A stretch of DNA of 64,000 bases from Trichobilharzia regenti (GCA_944472135.2 OX235264.1:119379809-119443808); one strand, 5' to 3'; counted from the stretch's first letter, positions 42,440-54,141 are shown. Notes: generated from the sequence alone by a model not told the origin. Made by a program: numbers and translations.

Positions 42440-44665
42440 CAAAACTTGATGATAGAGTACAACTCTATTATAGATAAGATTTTATTATGATAAATCACAC
42501 AGTATTTGTTGTACAGTAATATGAACTGATGACCACGTTTCGAGGACAATTTATTACTACTCATAATTATATCAAGTCACTCACTCGCACAACTCTCTTG
42601 CTTCATTTATATACATGACCGAAAACTGTTGATTAGACATTTAAATAAAAATCAATATGAGATAATGTACATTCAGAAATAATAATAATATGAGTGTCAT
42701 TGATCAATTACAATCAGATGGGAAATAAGACGTATGTTTTTATAGTCAAAATAAATAAGTAACTTGTTACAATGTTATGATGTACTCGGATTGAAATAGA
42801 ATACAATTTGAGATTATTTATCCTCCTCTGATTCGAGTGACTGGTGGTAATAATATCTTCCATGAATGTCTCTGGTATTTGCATTGAGTCATTTCTGTTG
42901 CATGTGTTAGGTGGAGGTAAACTCAACGAACCACGATTCAGTAATCAATCTATCTCTGTCTCCACCTACCTATATTACTTCTTAGAATTTTAACTCCCTC
43001 TCTCTCACCCTATTGTTTGCTTGTGTGTTAGTGAATGCAGTGCAGATTTAAATCACTCTTGGTGACGTAACAAATTCCTGTGAATTTGGTATTGCGGAAA
43101 GATACAGAACATTTGAGTTCACCCATTAGTTTGAGCCGCCCACCACAGGCGCTGACAAGATTCTGGGAAGTATTTGTGATAGGTGGTCTGCAAATATTAT
43201 TCCAAAGTTTCTGTGATATAACAGTAATATCAGAGGCGGTATTTAGCTGTAGATGTGCATCATGACCATTCATCTGAAGGTCAAGATATTTCCGGATACA
43301 TGGAATCGTGACTTGACAGGTTGCGAGTAGACTCAATGATCTCCTTGAAGATTTAGGACCAACAGTTGATCGAGCTTTCGCTGGATTATGATATCTGGGT
43401 CTGCGTGGCTGGCAAAATTCATTTTTATGACCGATGATTTTGCACTTGCTGCAACGATGATTTTTGTATGGACAGGACTTTACAAAATGCCACGCGCCAC
43501 AATGCCAGCATGGTGATGGTGGGGTCTTCTTTGCAGTAATTTGAGAAGTTGGACGAGCATGTGTAGATTTACGCGGGACATTAAGAGAAGGTGGGTCAGG
43601 ACTGGATGATGAGAGATTTTTGCTCTTTCGTAATGCATGAATATCAGAGCTTCTCGAAGGTGTTGATTCGACCAGGTGTGTATCTTTCTGCAAATTAATC
43701 AGCCGTTGATATTCATCAGCTATGTCATGTAATGTTAACTAAGGATTTTGTTCTAGCTGATTGAGCAGTCGAGTTCGGATATCTGTGAAACGAGGAGATT
43801 GAAGACTGCATATGAGAATCAAGGATTTGAATTGATCATCTGTTAAGGACCTGAGTCGAAATCTCTCACATTCTCGGTTGTCTGTGCCAACATGAGTAAG
43901 AAAATCATCATTTTCATTCATTGTCAGCTTGAGGCCACGATAACGTATGTTGAATAACGAGGAGTGGTCTCCAAAATGTTCACGCAGCAGCTTTATTGTA
44001 TCATCGAAACACTTGTCACGTGGTTTCTGGGGTAAAATTAGGTTGCAGTACCTTTCATATTCCGCATGACCCAATTTACGTAATAACACTCACACCTTCC
44101 AAGCATCGTCTTGTGAGGCGAGATCAACTGTGAATAAGTCCTCATATCGTTGATACCATGTGTCAAAAGTGACATTAACATCTGGATCATAATTGAATTG
44201 TGAAAAACTATTCATAATGCCGTCGACAGATGGTAGCATGGTATGATTCGGATTGCCTGAAGGTGAAGTTGGACCAGTCTGTTTGTTAATGAACATTTTC
44301 ATTAATTTCATTTGTTGTTCAAATGGCAATTCCAATTTAGAAAAATTCATAGTTTTCCCCGTCGCCAAATTATGTTATGTACTGGTCGAGAATTTAATAG
44401 TCCTGACGCAAAAGGGCGGAAATCAGAAGACCACCAAGTTCACGATGATACTTGTATTTTTCAAACAACAAGGAAAATCAATGTCACACAAGTGTATGAG
44501 CGAGCAGTGCAGTGCTCAGCTTTCTTCTAAATTACTTATCTTTTCGGGTTCAGGTATTCTTAACTTAGCTTAATTCTTATATTCCGACAATCTGTGCTCG
44601 TAACGTGGTCATCAGTTCATATTACTGTACAACGAACACTGTGTGATTTATCATAATAAAATCTT
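42440..44665. mobile_element. PLE split by a Gypsy gag fragment
   Basis: The PLE lies on the minus strand. Tail 42440-42620 (GATTTTATTATGATAAATCACAC), C-terminal coding remnants at 42840-43036 (TPNTCNRNDSMQIPETF in the 42926 frame, and CNTHIIG-like near 43000). The Gypsy fragment follows, then 44512-44590 (ISNLEESSALHC codons). At 44591 it flips to the plus strand and the tail is repeated (TGCTCGTAACGTGGTCATCA to CATAATGG at 44665). It is the head-to-head form again. Confidence 0.65.
43045..44503 (-). pseudogene. Gypsy (CsRn1/Boudicca-type) gag and protease fragment
   Basis: Minus strand. Gag starts at an ATG at 44350 (MNFSKLELPFEQQ) and reads through the capsid-like region (44368-44090 and 44089-43739 frames). 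A zinc knuckle CWHCGAWHFVKSC follows (43545-43500); its spacing CX2CX3HX4C is the gag signature of the CsRn1 clade. Last comes an aspartic protease segment with LNTASDITVIS, where the usual catalytic Asp is Asn. Stops lie after WKV (44087-44089) and before LTLHDI (43739). There is no RT, integrase or 3' LTR. Upstream (44370-44503) is LTR-like sequence with a possible primer-binding site TGGCGACGGGGA. The 8 bp GCAGTGCA repeats at 43037-43044 and 44504-44511 border the fragment. Confidence 0.75.
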
Positions 44666-44689
44666 TTCCATAATGGACTCTTTAGCTGT

Positions 44690-45570
44690 TTCCATGATTC
44701 CCCATAATCTCTCATCTTCTCCAACTTACGTGATCCTCGCATCGATGACTCACTCGTTGCTTCCCCTTTCATATTTCTTTTGAGTGATGCTCTGACGCGT
44801 TATGTCATTCGATTGTCTCCCAAGCGTATGCCCGATCCATCTCCACTTTCCCCTATATATTTGTCGAACAACATGTTCTTTTTTGGTTTGTTAACATACC
44901 TCCTTATTGCTAATTCTTTCCAACAGGCCATTTGATCTTCAATACAGAGTGAAGACACTTGTTGATAAAACGTCTGCAGTGGCCTTTTATTAGTGGTTTC
45001 CGTGACTCGTGAGGCAATTCTCCGTCCCACACATAGAAGAAATGACTGACTTCATATTTGTACTGAAAATCCAAAAATCTCGTTCTTAGGCGGAGTGCAG
45101 GAAATTTTCAAACTGATTTTTAGAGTTGTCCATGTCTGTCTTGCCCTTATGATTCTGGCTCTTGTATTTGCATACGTTCCACCTGTGGTTGAACTCTGTC
45201 AGATTTCTCCCATTAATAGTTACTTGTGTTGGTTGTTGTTGTTCTTGTTGCTGTTGGTCGATGGGATATCTTCACCATCTCCGTCTTATTTACGTTCATC
45301 TGCAGTTCTGTCTTCGTTGCCTTCTTCTTCTTCAGACATTTTGTTGAATGTTGCCTGTAATTTCTCGAGTTTGTGTGAAATTAGACAGTTTCATCTGCGA
45401 CATCCGGATCTTCTAGAGACTTCTTATCGGTCGCCAAGTTTATTTCTGTCTCCTCACTTCTAATGCACAGACTGGTACATAATCTAGTTCACCACAATTA
45501 AGAATAACATTGGTGAAAGAAGGCTACTCTTGTCTCCACTTCAGACGCATCGCTGAGTTTTCCTTTGTGT
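44690..45570 (-). mobile_element. RTE-like LINE fragment
   Basis: Minus strand: IASRVTETTNKRPLQTFYQ and QMACWKELAIRR (45030 frame), the C-terminal block LFDKYIGESGDGSG, and near 45420 the post-RT block. The 3' end is at 44700-44820. A PLE tail remnant with GTGCTCGGAACGTTATCAGC follows at 45618. Confidence 0.5.
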
Positions 45571-45732
45571 ATCGTCTGACACGTTGCATTATTATATGAA
45601 TATAATCAGTAAGAAATTGTGCTCGGAACGTTATCAGCAAATAAATAACACCGTATGACCATGGGTTTCTTAGTCCAATAATTTTAATTTGAAGTGGAAT
45701 AATACATCATTGTGGTTCCCTTGTTTTATTCT

Positions 45733-46045
45733 TGTAACAACAGAAGACAAGGGCAAGGCAACAGATCGTTTTATTACGGAAATCAACACGTTTTTATATA
45801 AATTTCACATACATTATTATAGCCCAGTCAAGTAGACAAACGCAGTCTTCTGTTTTCGAGTTCCTCAGAAAGTGGAGCCATCTATCTGCGAATCATATTT
45901 GCCCACGTTTAAGTTTGCTGTGATTGGTTGTTGTTGAAACAGCCTTGTTCATATTTTCTCACGGCCCATATTAGTGACCTAGACGTTGACGTAGATTAAT
46001 GTCAACCAATTGGCTAGCAGGCTGCTCTCACCACATTCTTACATT
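45733..46045 (+). repeat. LTR-like block (TGTAACAACAG... family)
   Basis: Starts TGTAACAACAGAAGACAAGG, contains GGCAACAGATCGTTTTATTA and TGTGATTGGTTGTTG, and ends near CTCACCACATTCTTACA. Related blocks are at 50223-50515 (minus) and 60515-60870 (plus). The shape (TG start, CA end, U3/R-like signals) fits a solo or 5' LTR, but no gag/pol is attached. Confidence 0.5.
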
Positions 46046-46325
46046 TTACCCAGTTGAATTACTGAGTTCTTTAGGGTGATAAATTCTCTCTCTGAGTATG
46101 TTCTCACGTTTTAACATGACTCTAAACCCACCCATAGTATAAATCATATGTAGAGCTTTAGATATCTCTTCCTTGTGTAATTAAAATATCCTGGCTGAAT
46201 ATTGCTCAGTTCTCATATAACTTACTATTGTTCACATTACTGTGGTTTGTCTTCAAATATTTTTGGTGAGTTGTATTGAGCATTTGTTTAGTCATAAACT
46301 TTTAATGAGTCTAATTGCTGAATAG

Positions 46326-46890
46326 TGACTAGCAGTGGAATCAAGAATAATGCATATTTCATCCTATTTGGGACTCGTCAGCCGGATATACCTTCATTCC
46401 TCAGGGAGAGCCAGCCACCTCCTGTGCAACGGGTTTTATTAATTATTTAATTGAATTTTAGATTTTTCCCTCAATCGACTGAACCAAAGTGCTCGGTCTC
46501 AGGTTGACATTTCTGTCGGCTTCTTGTGCAGATGCTTTGACGATGTCTGGGCATGTGTTTAGAAGTTAGGATGAAGTGCACATCCTAGTTTCAGTGGCTA
46601 GTCACCAACCACCAATTAAATTCTAATTACATGGCCAGACATCGTCGAAGCAGCTGCACAAGAAGCCGACATGTCAACCTGTGACGGAGCACTTCATTCC
46701 AATCAGTCGACGGGCGAATCTAAAATTCAATTAAATAACTAATATGACGCGTTGCACAAGAGGTGGCTGGCTCACGTGGCCCAAGTGGTCTAGTGGATAA
46801 CCCTTTGGATGGCGTTTGAAACTTATGGGCACTGGGTTCAATCCTCCGTACGGAACATCATCACTCACTTCGGAATGCAGGTACATCCAT
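46326..46890. repeat. Head-to-head Sm-alpha SINE pair
   Basis: Minus unit (46326 to about 46560) with the ribozyme at 46335-46390, then the central palindrome of 3' ends (CAGATGCTTTGACGATGTCTGG against CAGACATCGTCGAAGCAGCTG), then the plus unit from about 46620 with box A AGTGGTCTAGTGGATAACCC and box B GGGTTCAATCC. The plus unit breaks off after GCAGGTACATCC. Confidence 0.65.
46335..46390 (-). ncRNA. Hammerhead ribozyme of Sm-alpha type
   Basis: Minus strand: CTGACGA (46381-46375), stem II GTCC/GGAT (four pairs, one of them G-T), GAAA (46360-46357). The cleavage triplet is changed to ATT, and stem I has two weak pairs. The core is intact but the cleavage site is not the standard ATC. Confidence 0.6.
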
Positions 46891-47465
46891 GTATTGGCTC
46901 ACGTATTTAAATCTGCCTTAACTGACTTCATACGTAGGATGCCACTATTATCCAAGTACCTAACTATCAGAATGAAACTGTGCTAAAATTCTACGCTTAC
47001 GTAATACTGCAATGAATGAAGAAAAATAAGGTTTTAATCTATTCATATGAAATATTGTTTACTGAGAAATGACAAAGCTACAAAAACACAGTTGACAGGA
47101 GATTATTTGATTAAACCCTTTTCACATATGGGTAGCTGAGTAGGTGAAGGAGGATGCTTCTTACAAATTCCTCCTATTTATTCTAGCTAATTGTTGTCTG
47201 TTGTTGTTGGCAATTGCTGTTGCTGTCGACCAGGAATCTCCAACCATGAATAACGACAATAATAATAATAAAATGTTGGTAAGTGAGAAGAAAGCTGAAA
47301 CCAGGTCCATGTAAGATTTCTAGACAGTTAAAAACCTGTAGATCCAATTTCTAAGACGCTAACAGTACACTAAAACTAAGTGCAGTCGGAATCATTCGCT
47401 TGTAATAAATAATTATTAATCAGTACTCTCATCTTTATTACTAATTGAAACATTTTCTGTAGTTG
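46891..47465. other. No recognised feature
   Basis: No frame or family match, apart from AATAATAATAATAAA near 47260. Confidence 0.3.
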
Positions 47466-47469
47466 GTTT

Positions 47470-48055
47470 TTAAGAGTTAGTTTTGCTTTTACGAGTTGAT
47501 CACGGAGCTGGGAGTACTGGATAGCTGTTTCATCCTAGTTTTGGGATCATTGGCAGCAGGCACCCAGTGGGGTTGGAACCCAACACCTTTCAGTTACAAG
47601 GCAAAATCGTATAACATACAGCTACTCGGACCCGATATAAATCCGCGGTCAACTCGTAAAAACAAAACTAATCCTTGCAAATCAACTATAGAAACCTGTT
47701 CTGATGCTCGCTAATAACTTGCTACACGTTGGAGTTTCCTGTGGAGTTCTAGTGAGAAGTGGTGATAAGTGAGGGCCATCCAGTCAAGTGTGTGAGGATG
47801 GATGTCCCACCGATGACCACCGATTGGTTAGTACCAGTCGTGCTAAATGCAACACGAATTGGTAGAAGTTAGAATTCATGCGTTGGCTATTGAATTGGTT
47901 CTCACTAGCTGAATGGTATACGAGCCAGTTTGCCTTGTAACCAGAAGGTCATGGGTTCGAATCCTGGCGGTGAGTGCGTGCCGCCAACGATTCTCAAACT
48001 AGGATGAAACAGCTGTCCAGTACCCCTGATACCAATCTGTGATCAAATCGTAAAT
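47470..48055. repeat. Thr-like SINE, head-to-head copy
   Basis: The inverted arm (47470-47640) holds GGGAGTACTGGATAGCTG and the degraded tRNA-like part. The plus unit (about 47700-48055) holds GCTGAATGGTATACGAGC (box A), GGGTTCGAATCCTGG (box B), AACTAGGATGAAACAGCTGT and the 3' end. An (AT)n of about 16 bp follows at 48054. Confidence 0.65.
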
Positions 48056-48069
48056 ATATATATATATAT

Positions 48070-48600
48070 GATTTGTTACTATAATACAAGTATAATTATT
48101 CATAAAAAGTATTTAATACCACAGAAAACAAATGTGAGAGAAAATCAATAACTATCAAAATCATGATAGCGCTTTAGTTTAAAGTTATGCGCGTTTAATT
48201 GCTTTTTTAGCTGTTGTTGTTGATTTAAACAATAATGACCTTGACAATCGATAACTCGAAATTCTCTGTATTCTGATGCGTATTAAGCACATACTTTTCG
48301 CCTCTATATTCATCTTTGTGACAGAAAAAAGGGTGAGAATTAAAACATTTAAAAAAAGAATGTTTTTAGAATGAATGTCATAAGATATTCAATGTATCAG
48401 TATTTTGAACATTTGAATAATTGTGATAATACGAGTTGATGTGAAGCAGCAGTTAGGAGAGTAGTATCTGAGTAAAATAGTTCACTATGAATGATGTATG
48501 CAGTCAGTTTGTTCAAATAAACGAGTTTTTAGATGAAGACAGCATATAAATATATACCTAAGAAATATACCTACAATCTACGCTACTCATATACTACTGA
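48070..48600. other. No recognised feature
   Basis: AT-rich unique-looking sequence. Confidence 0.3.
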
Positions 48601-48609
48601 TAATAATTC

Positions 48610-49785
48610 AGTATGAGCGTAAGGCCTTCTAGAGACAGTTTAGACCAAGAAGTAATTTGGAAACTACCTCAGCGCTACGGCATGTAGTACTCAAGTTTTT
48701 ATTAACCTCATTCGGCCACAGATGGTTATATGACAATGTCACGTGTCAAGCGATCCACAACGGAAAACTCAACGAGGAGTTCGAAGTGAAAACGGGTGTA
48801 AGAAGAGTCTTTCAGCCTATTATCACCGATGATATTCTTAACTGTTGTGGACTGACTGGACTATGCGTCAAACTGTGCTTGTGGGAGCAAGGAGTCAGGA
48901 ATACTCCGGCTCACCGACTGTAAGACTCAAGAATATCTGGATTTCATCCGTGGATGATTTATGTCTAATTTCACACAAACTTGAAGACTTGCAAGCGAAA
49001 GCCAAAAAAATGACAGGGGAGGCTGTCAGCGAAAACAAGACTGCAGGTTAACACAGAGAATATAGAGGTCATGACTATACTCCACCGATGAACAGCAACA
49101 ACAGCAACAACAACAACCAGCGCTAATCACCATCAACTGGAGAAATTTAACAGAGGTTGCCTCCTTCACTTATCTGTGAAGCATCGTTTCAACCACAGGC
49201 AGTTGGGACGGATGAAGATGTAAAAGCTGACCAGAATTGGAAAGCCACGATACGCCTTCAATAACCTGAAACAAGTAGGAAAATCTTCTTCTGTCACTCA
49301 GTATTAAGAATAAGATTCGGATTTTAAACACCATGGACAAGTCGGTCCTTTTATACGTGTTGAAAACCTGAACTGCATGTCACCAAAAGGATTTCCAACA
49401 CACTACGCAGACTTTCATCAACATCTGCCCTCGCTCCATATTAAAGATCAAATGGCTGGCCAAAAAAAAATAAGCGACAAGAAACTTTGGGAAAAAGCCA
49501 ACAGGTGAGAGCCTATCGCTCAACAATTATGTGGGAGAAAATCGAAGTGGATTGATCGAGCATTCATTGAAGAGGCCGACGAATGATATCGCACGACAGG
49601 ACATTGATCGACTGGAGTCCAAATGGGAAACGACAAGTGGATCGTCGGTGCGACGGTGACATGGTAGAGATTGTGTGAGGAAGAGATGAGACAGTTTGGT
49701 CAGCCGTGAACCCAGCTGAAGAGGACGGCAGAAGTTAGGACAAAATGTTCCACTCGAAAGGCAAGGGAATAATAATAGCCAACTG
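48610..49785 (+). mobile_element. RTE-like LINE, RT C-terminal half to 3' end
   Basis: Plus strand: CQAIHNGKLNEEFEVKTGV (48750), ITDDILNCCGLTGLCVKLC, motif C region SVDDLCLISHKLEDLQ (FADD changed to SVDD), AENKTAG, NTENIEVMTIL, the Gln/Asn codon run (49088-49115), the LTRIGK block, SVTQY, and the LWEKANR region. The 3' end (TGGTCAGCCGTGAACCC to AAGGCAAGGGAATAA) is near 49785. Frameshifts occur throughout. Confidence 0.6.
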
Positions 49786-50103
49786 CTGATTGACTACAAA
49801 CGATTTTAAGTTCTGAACTGAAACAAATTGTAGCTTTTACTTGAAAGTGGCAATAACTCACTGTGGAGATGACGTCATTAAAGAGGAACGATGTTTATCC
49901 TCCACAACTATTGATCCGAAATAGTTGAATTACTCTAGTTATTCACAAACTGGTTTGATGTACCTGATAGAATAACTAAGGATGAAGAGCTCGTTATCTA
50001 GTCAAGCCTATTTTCATAAAGACAATGGATCTTATATTGTCCTATAAATCCCCACAGCATCTGAATGATAGTGTGGCACCCTAATGCATTTATCAATTTA
50101 AAT

Positions 50104-50124
50104 CTCTCTCTCTCTCTCTCTCTC
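50104..50124. repeat. (CT)n microsatellite
   Basis: Ten CT repeats. Confidence 0.9.
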
Positions 50125-50222
50125 GCTGTATGGTCGTACATCTTTAGAAAGGACTTGAGGATCTCTTCAGGTTCGGACAACAAAATGCATTCAAAAAAAC
50201 CAAATAAAAATAGGTACATTCT

Positions 50223-50515
50223 GAACAGTGTATAGAATACTCAGTGTGATGTTCTCCTCCTGCAGGATGTTCAAGTAGGGTTGTAGTCTACAGTATATCA
50301 CGTAACGCGGTACTATTGTGGTGAGGGCTGGCTGCTAATCAAAGTTGGCAGCCACAAAGAGATGCAAGGTTAACTTTCTTTGAGAAACAACCAATCAGAA
50401 GACCGTATTTTTCTGTTAACAATAATCTATAATAACGTGCATGAAAATCTATAGATATGTGTTGATTTCCTTAATAAACGATCTGTTCCCTGGCCCTTGT
50501 CTTCTGTTGTTACAC
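50223..50515 (-). repeat. LTR-like block, minus orientation
   Basis: Minus strand starts TGTAACAACAGAAGACAAGG, continues GCCAGGGAACAGATCGTTTA and TGATTGGTTGTTTCTCA, and ends TATACACTGTTCA. Full LTR form without an internal region, so probably a solo LTR. I found no target duplication. Confidence 0.55.
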
Positions 50516-50719
50516 TATAACCTCTGAAGCATGGACTAGTTAATCTTTGATGATATTTTTCCTCCGTTTCCGTGAAATGATCACCAGTAGCTTGAAAGCC
50601 AATTAGAAATGTGAGTGGTGAGTATATTTTACGGCTCAAGGACATAACTGAATGATTAAGACAGTAAGAGTCAGAGAAAATATGATGGTCTAACATGAAA
50701 TAAATACCGTGGCTACAAA

Positions 50720-51060
50720 CTGATGACTGAAAATTAATCTGATGCACGCGAGTGACTAGCTACGGGAAAGAGTTACCTTGAGTTGTAGTGAGAGGCAGTG
50801 ACCAGTGGGGTGTATTCAGTTGTGGGGTGAGGATGGAGTTCCCGCCAGTGACATTGGGTGGTACCAGTTGCGTTAAAATCACGAATTATTAGGCGTCAGA
50901 ATTCATGGACATGAAACTGAGTCGGGTCCCAGTGGCTGAATGGTATACAAGCTTGTCTCGTAATCGGAAGGTCCTGGATTTGAACCCTGGTGGTGGCTGT
51001 GTACTGCCGATGAATTCTCACTTGTTTTCTGACTGATATCGGTCCGTGATCTAAGCTGGA
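50720..51060 (+). repeat. Thr-like SINE
   Basis: Plus strand: the 5' region GTCTGATGCACGCGAGTGAC-like, tRNA-like part GTGGCTGAATGGTATACAAG with CTTGTCTCGTAATCGG and box B GGATTTGAACCCTGG. It lacks the ribozyme core: after TGTACTGCCGATGAATTCTC it jumps to the 3' end TGACTGATATCGGTCCGTGATC. Confidence 0.6.
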
Positions 51061-51064
51061 AAAT

Positions 51065-51530
51065 TTGAATGCATTCTGTAAGGTAGCCCAGTGATTCAAG
51101 CAGACCACCAAAGATCCCTTCAGGTTAGGACTAGAGAACGTATTTCTAAGTGAAGACAAGAACAGGTAACATCACCAAAACCCATGCTGTTCAGGAAAGA
51201 GAGGCTTACAGTCACTTATTTCAAAACACACCGTGGAGACTAGTCTTAAAGTCGGCTTCAGTGCTGACTTTCAGCTCATGTATATAAAGCAGATTTGGGT
51301 CACATATTTAAGTTTGTTGAAACTCTACTCATTAAAAACGGCATAAATCTGTTTAACTTGACTTAAAAAAGTATGTATTTTTATAGCTTTTATTTCAAAA
51401 TTTATAATGGGAAGTGCTCCAAAGTAGGAAATTACTATCGTGAACTATGTTTTCACTACAGAACCCGGCATTACTCCATAAATTCGTGAAAGAGCATACG
51501 GAATATACATGAACTGATTCAGTTTGTTTC
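51065..51530. other. No recognised feature
   Basis: AT-rich, no convincing frame. Confidence 0.25.
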
Positions 51531-51539
51531 ATTATTACT

Positions 51540-51930
51540 TTTAATATTTCATTCCTTCGCGTTTCGAGAGGAACGTAGAGGTTCAAACTTCAGCTCTGAA
51601 GTATTTTTATGAGGTAAGATTACTCTCAACTTAATGGCAACCTACTCTCTTGACTAGGCTTCCCACCAGCTAAGCGAGGTGTAGGACTGCATCGACTGAC
51701 GATCACAACTCAGACCACAAGTGTAGTTGGTGAGTATCGTACCACTACAACATTGACGCACACAGTTTATCTGATTGACTGGTGTTAATGAATTTTTCTA
51801 GGAATAGTAATTCGTCTAAGAAATTTGTCATAATAGCATTAGAAGCCATAATCATATTTCACAACAAGTCAGCAAACCGATCACTTTTCGTAACTACACT
51901 ATAACACTGTACAGTTATTCAGGGGTTTAT
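51540..51930. other. RTE 3' end relic and tRNA-like fragment
   Basis: 51545-51590 resembles RTE 3' ends (CATTCCTTCGCGTTTCGAGA). The 51690-51780 segment is weakly tRNA-like. Otherwise nothing recognised. Confidence 0.3.
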
Positions 51931-51934
51931 ATTA

Positions 51935-52370
51935 GTATTAGGTGGTTGGAGGAAATCGGCCACAGGAATCATTGTCCAGACTTGGGTTTCGTGCTAGCTG
52001 GCACTCATCAGCAAGGCGTATCTGAAAACTTGAAGGTACTCATGTCCCCTCTGAGATTAGAAACCGCGTTACCCAGTGAGTTTTGCAGTTCAAGACGTTG
52101 CCACTGAGCTATTGAGGCTCGCAAATGACCTCCCGTAGGACTGAATGCGTCGGATACTTTTAAGTGGACACTTGTTAGTAGCCAGTATAACGTGTGTCTC
52201 GTCCTATCCTTGGTGGAGACTTCCTGCCGATTGCCTCCAACCATCTAATACCAACAACTCACAGTGCACCTTGATGGTGAGCCACCCAGTGGCTTGGTGG
52301 CCATAGTGCAAACTTGACTGATAAAATTCAGTCTGCACCAAAGATGGGACTAGAGACACGCACACACACT
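51935..52370. repeat. Cys-like hammerhead SINE, best copy
   Basis: Minus strand from about 52200: box A ATAGCTCAGTGGCAAC, a loop with CTTGAACTGCAAAAC (Cys-like GCA anticodon position), box B CGCGGTTTCTAATC, the hammerhead at 51975-52017 and the 3' tail GGTTGGAGGAAATCGG complement. A plus-strand copy of the tail (GATTGCCTCCAACCATCTAA, CCTTGATGGTGAGCC) follows at 52230-52330. This again puts opposed tails around the element. Confidence 0.7.
51975..52017 (-). ncRNA. Hammerhead ribozyme-like segment of a Cys-like SINE
   Basis: Minus strand: CTGATGA (52011-52005, exact consensus), stem II GTGC/GCAC (four pairs), GAAA (51990-51987), ACCC..AAGT as a weak stem III, and GTC (51981-51979) as cleavage triplet. 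Sister copies have stem III ACC/GGT (ACCTAGGT). The adjoining stem I, from CTTG and TGG, is poor; a longer-range pairing GCCTT/AAGGC exists in other copies. The core itself is undamaged. Confidence 0.6.
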
Positions 52371-52429
52371 ACGCTAGTTACTGACTAAAGTCTAATCAAA
52401 AAAGGGTTTATATGCTAAAAGTAAGAATT

Positions 52430-52860
52430 AAATTGGTGGTTGGTGAATAGCAGTGGAATCCAAGATGCGCATTTCGCATGTCCTGTTTGGAACCCACCAA
52501 CTGCATGTACCTGCATACCTCAGTCAATGAGTGATGATGTTCCAACTGAAACTCGAACTGAGTGCCCATAGTTTCAAACGCCAAAACTTTATCCACTAGA
52601 CCACTTAGGCCACAAGAGCCTCGGAGGGAACATTATCACTCAATGGGGAATGCAGGTGCATTCACTTGACGACTACCAAATGGGACGAAATGCGCATTAT
52701 CCTGGATTCCACTACTAGTCACCATCAACAAACTAAATTATAATTACATGTCCAGACACAGTCGAAGCATCTGCACAAGAAACCGACATTTCAACCTGAG
52801 ACCTGGCATTTCGGTCCAGTCAGTCGACTGGAAAATGTTTAAAATTCAATTAAATGTTAA
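52430..52860. repeat. Opposed Sm-alpha SINE pair
   Basis: The minus unit 52430-52615 has box A and box B complements (GGACCACTTAGGCC, GAAACTCGAACTGAG). The plus unit starts at 52616 inside the tRNA-like head (GAGCCTCGGAGGGAACATTA). Its ribozyme reads TTGACGA and GACGAAA with ATTATC, so C3 is changed to T. The right end repeats the Sm-alpha 3' region (GACACAGTCGAAGCATCTGC, CGGTCCAGTCAGTCGAC). Confidence 0.65.
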
Positions 52861-53164
52861 GATTTAATTAAAGAAAAAAGTCAGACGTTATTGTCAAAAA
52901 GTAACATAATGGGTTAGGGTGTAATAATAATAATAATATTAATAACAATAAAGGTTTGTTTCAGACAATATGTGAACATAAATTACAAAAACGTTCAGCG
53001 TATTTGCTTAGAAAATACGTTTTTTTTGGTATCGGCTTTACAAGTAAAGTAAATAATCGGAAGGATATTTTTATTTCGTTGAAGATTTGCTCACCGTTTA
53101 CTTGGAGGCAAGTTAAATCAATGCTCAAGTTTATTTATTGGCCATATGATATAACTGGATGACT

Positions 53165-53865
53165 AAAGCAATGACAGTCAGTATGAATGAGAGAAAACTG
53201 GAATAAACAACCTCCTTTACTCACTTAACTACCTACCTGACAAGCATCGTTTCAACTACATGTTGGCATAACTGATTAGAATATCAAAGCAGCGAGGATC
53301 GAGAAAGCAAATCAAGCTTTCATTCCTCTCACGTCTGCGTGGAAGTCAACAGCACTCGGGATGAAAATGAAAATAAGATCTGGAATTTCAACTTCAATGT
53401 GAAGTCAGTGCTACTTATTATACGGATCAGAGACTTGGCGCACTTCAAACAAACTACAGACCTTCATCAACAGTTATCTTCGCTCAGTATTACTCAATAT
53501 CAGATGGCCAGCCGGAAAAGATCAACAACAGGGATCTCTAGGAGCAGACCAACCCATCAGGTACCAGTTGTGCTACAGATATGCAGGAAGGAATGGAGGA
53601 GGAGGATTGGTGGCCATACTCTGAGCAAAAACAAACCATCTGTTGGGTGACATCATATGTCAGGTCATTGGTCAAGTGGAAACCGAATGGAAAACAGAGA
53701 GTTGGTCGTTAGTGTGACAGTGATATCGAGGAGGTCATGAGAAGAGGAGATGAAAGCATGTGGGCAGACGTGGAGGTGAATGAAAACGTTGTCAAAGAAC
53801 CGAAAGCAATGAAGATGTGTGGCTGAAGCCGTATGTTACTCTAGGAAGTAACTGAAACAATAATA
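53165..53865 (+). mobile_element. RTE-like LINE 3' half
   Basis: Plus strand from the PYLPSKHRFN-like block: ARIEKANQAF, CVEVNSTRDENENKIWNFN (53339 frame), VKSVLLIIRIRDLAHFKQTTDLHQQLSSLSITQYQMAS, SRKRSTT. The 3' end follows near 53800 with GTGAATGAAAACG and GGCTGAAGCCGTATG. It is closely parallel to 58.7-59.1 kb. Confidence 0.6.
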
Positions 53866-54141
53866 AAATAATAGTAGTTAAGTCAATGATAAATTCAGAT
53901 GAAATGAAACATTTTAGTGGAAAGCAATTTTGGTAGCCCAGTAATTTAACCAGTTCGCCACTCGAATGAGATTTCAAATCTTTAAATATTCCCATTTATA
54001 ATATTAGAACAAGACATATAAGCGAACAATATTGTTTTCAATTAGATCTTCTTCAGGCTTTATTCTAATTTACATAGACTTATATATATAAAATTTTAAC
54101 CAATGACGGTGATTTTGTGGATCAAATAATAATAATAATGT
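53866..54141. other. No recognised feature
   Basis: AT-rich; nothing recognised. Confidence 0.3.
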
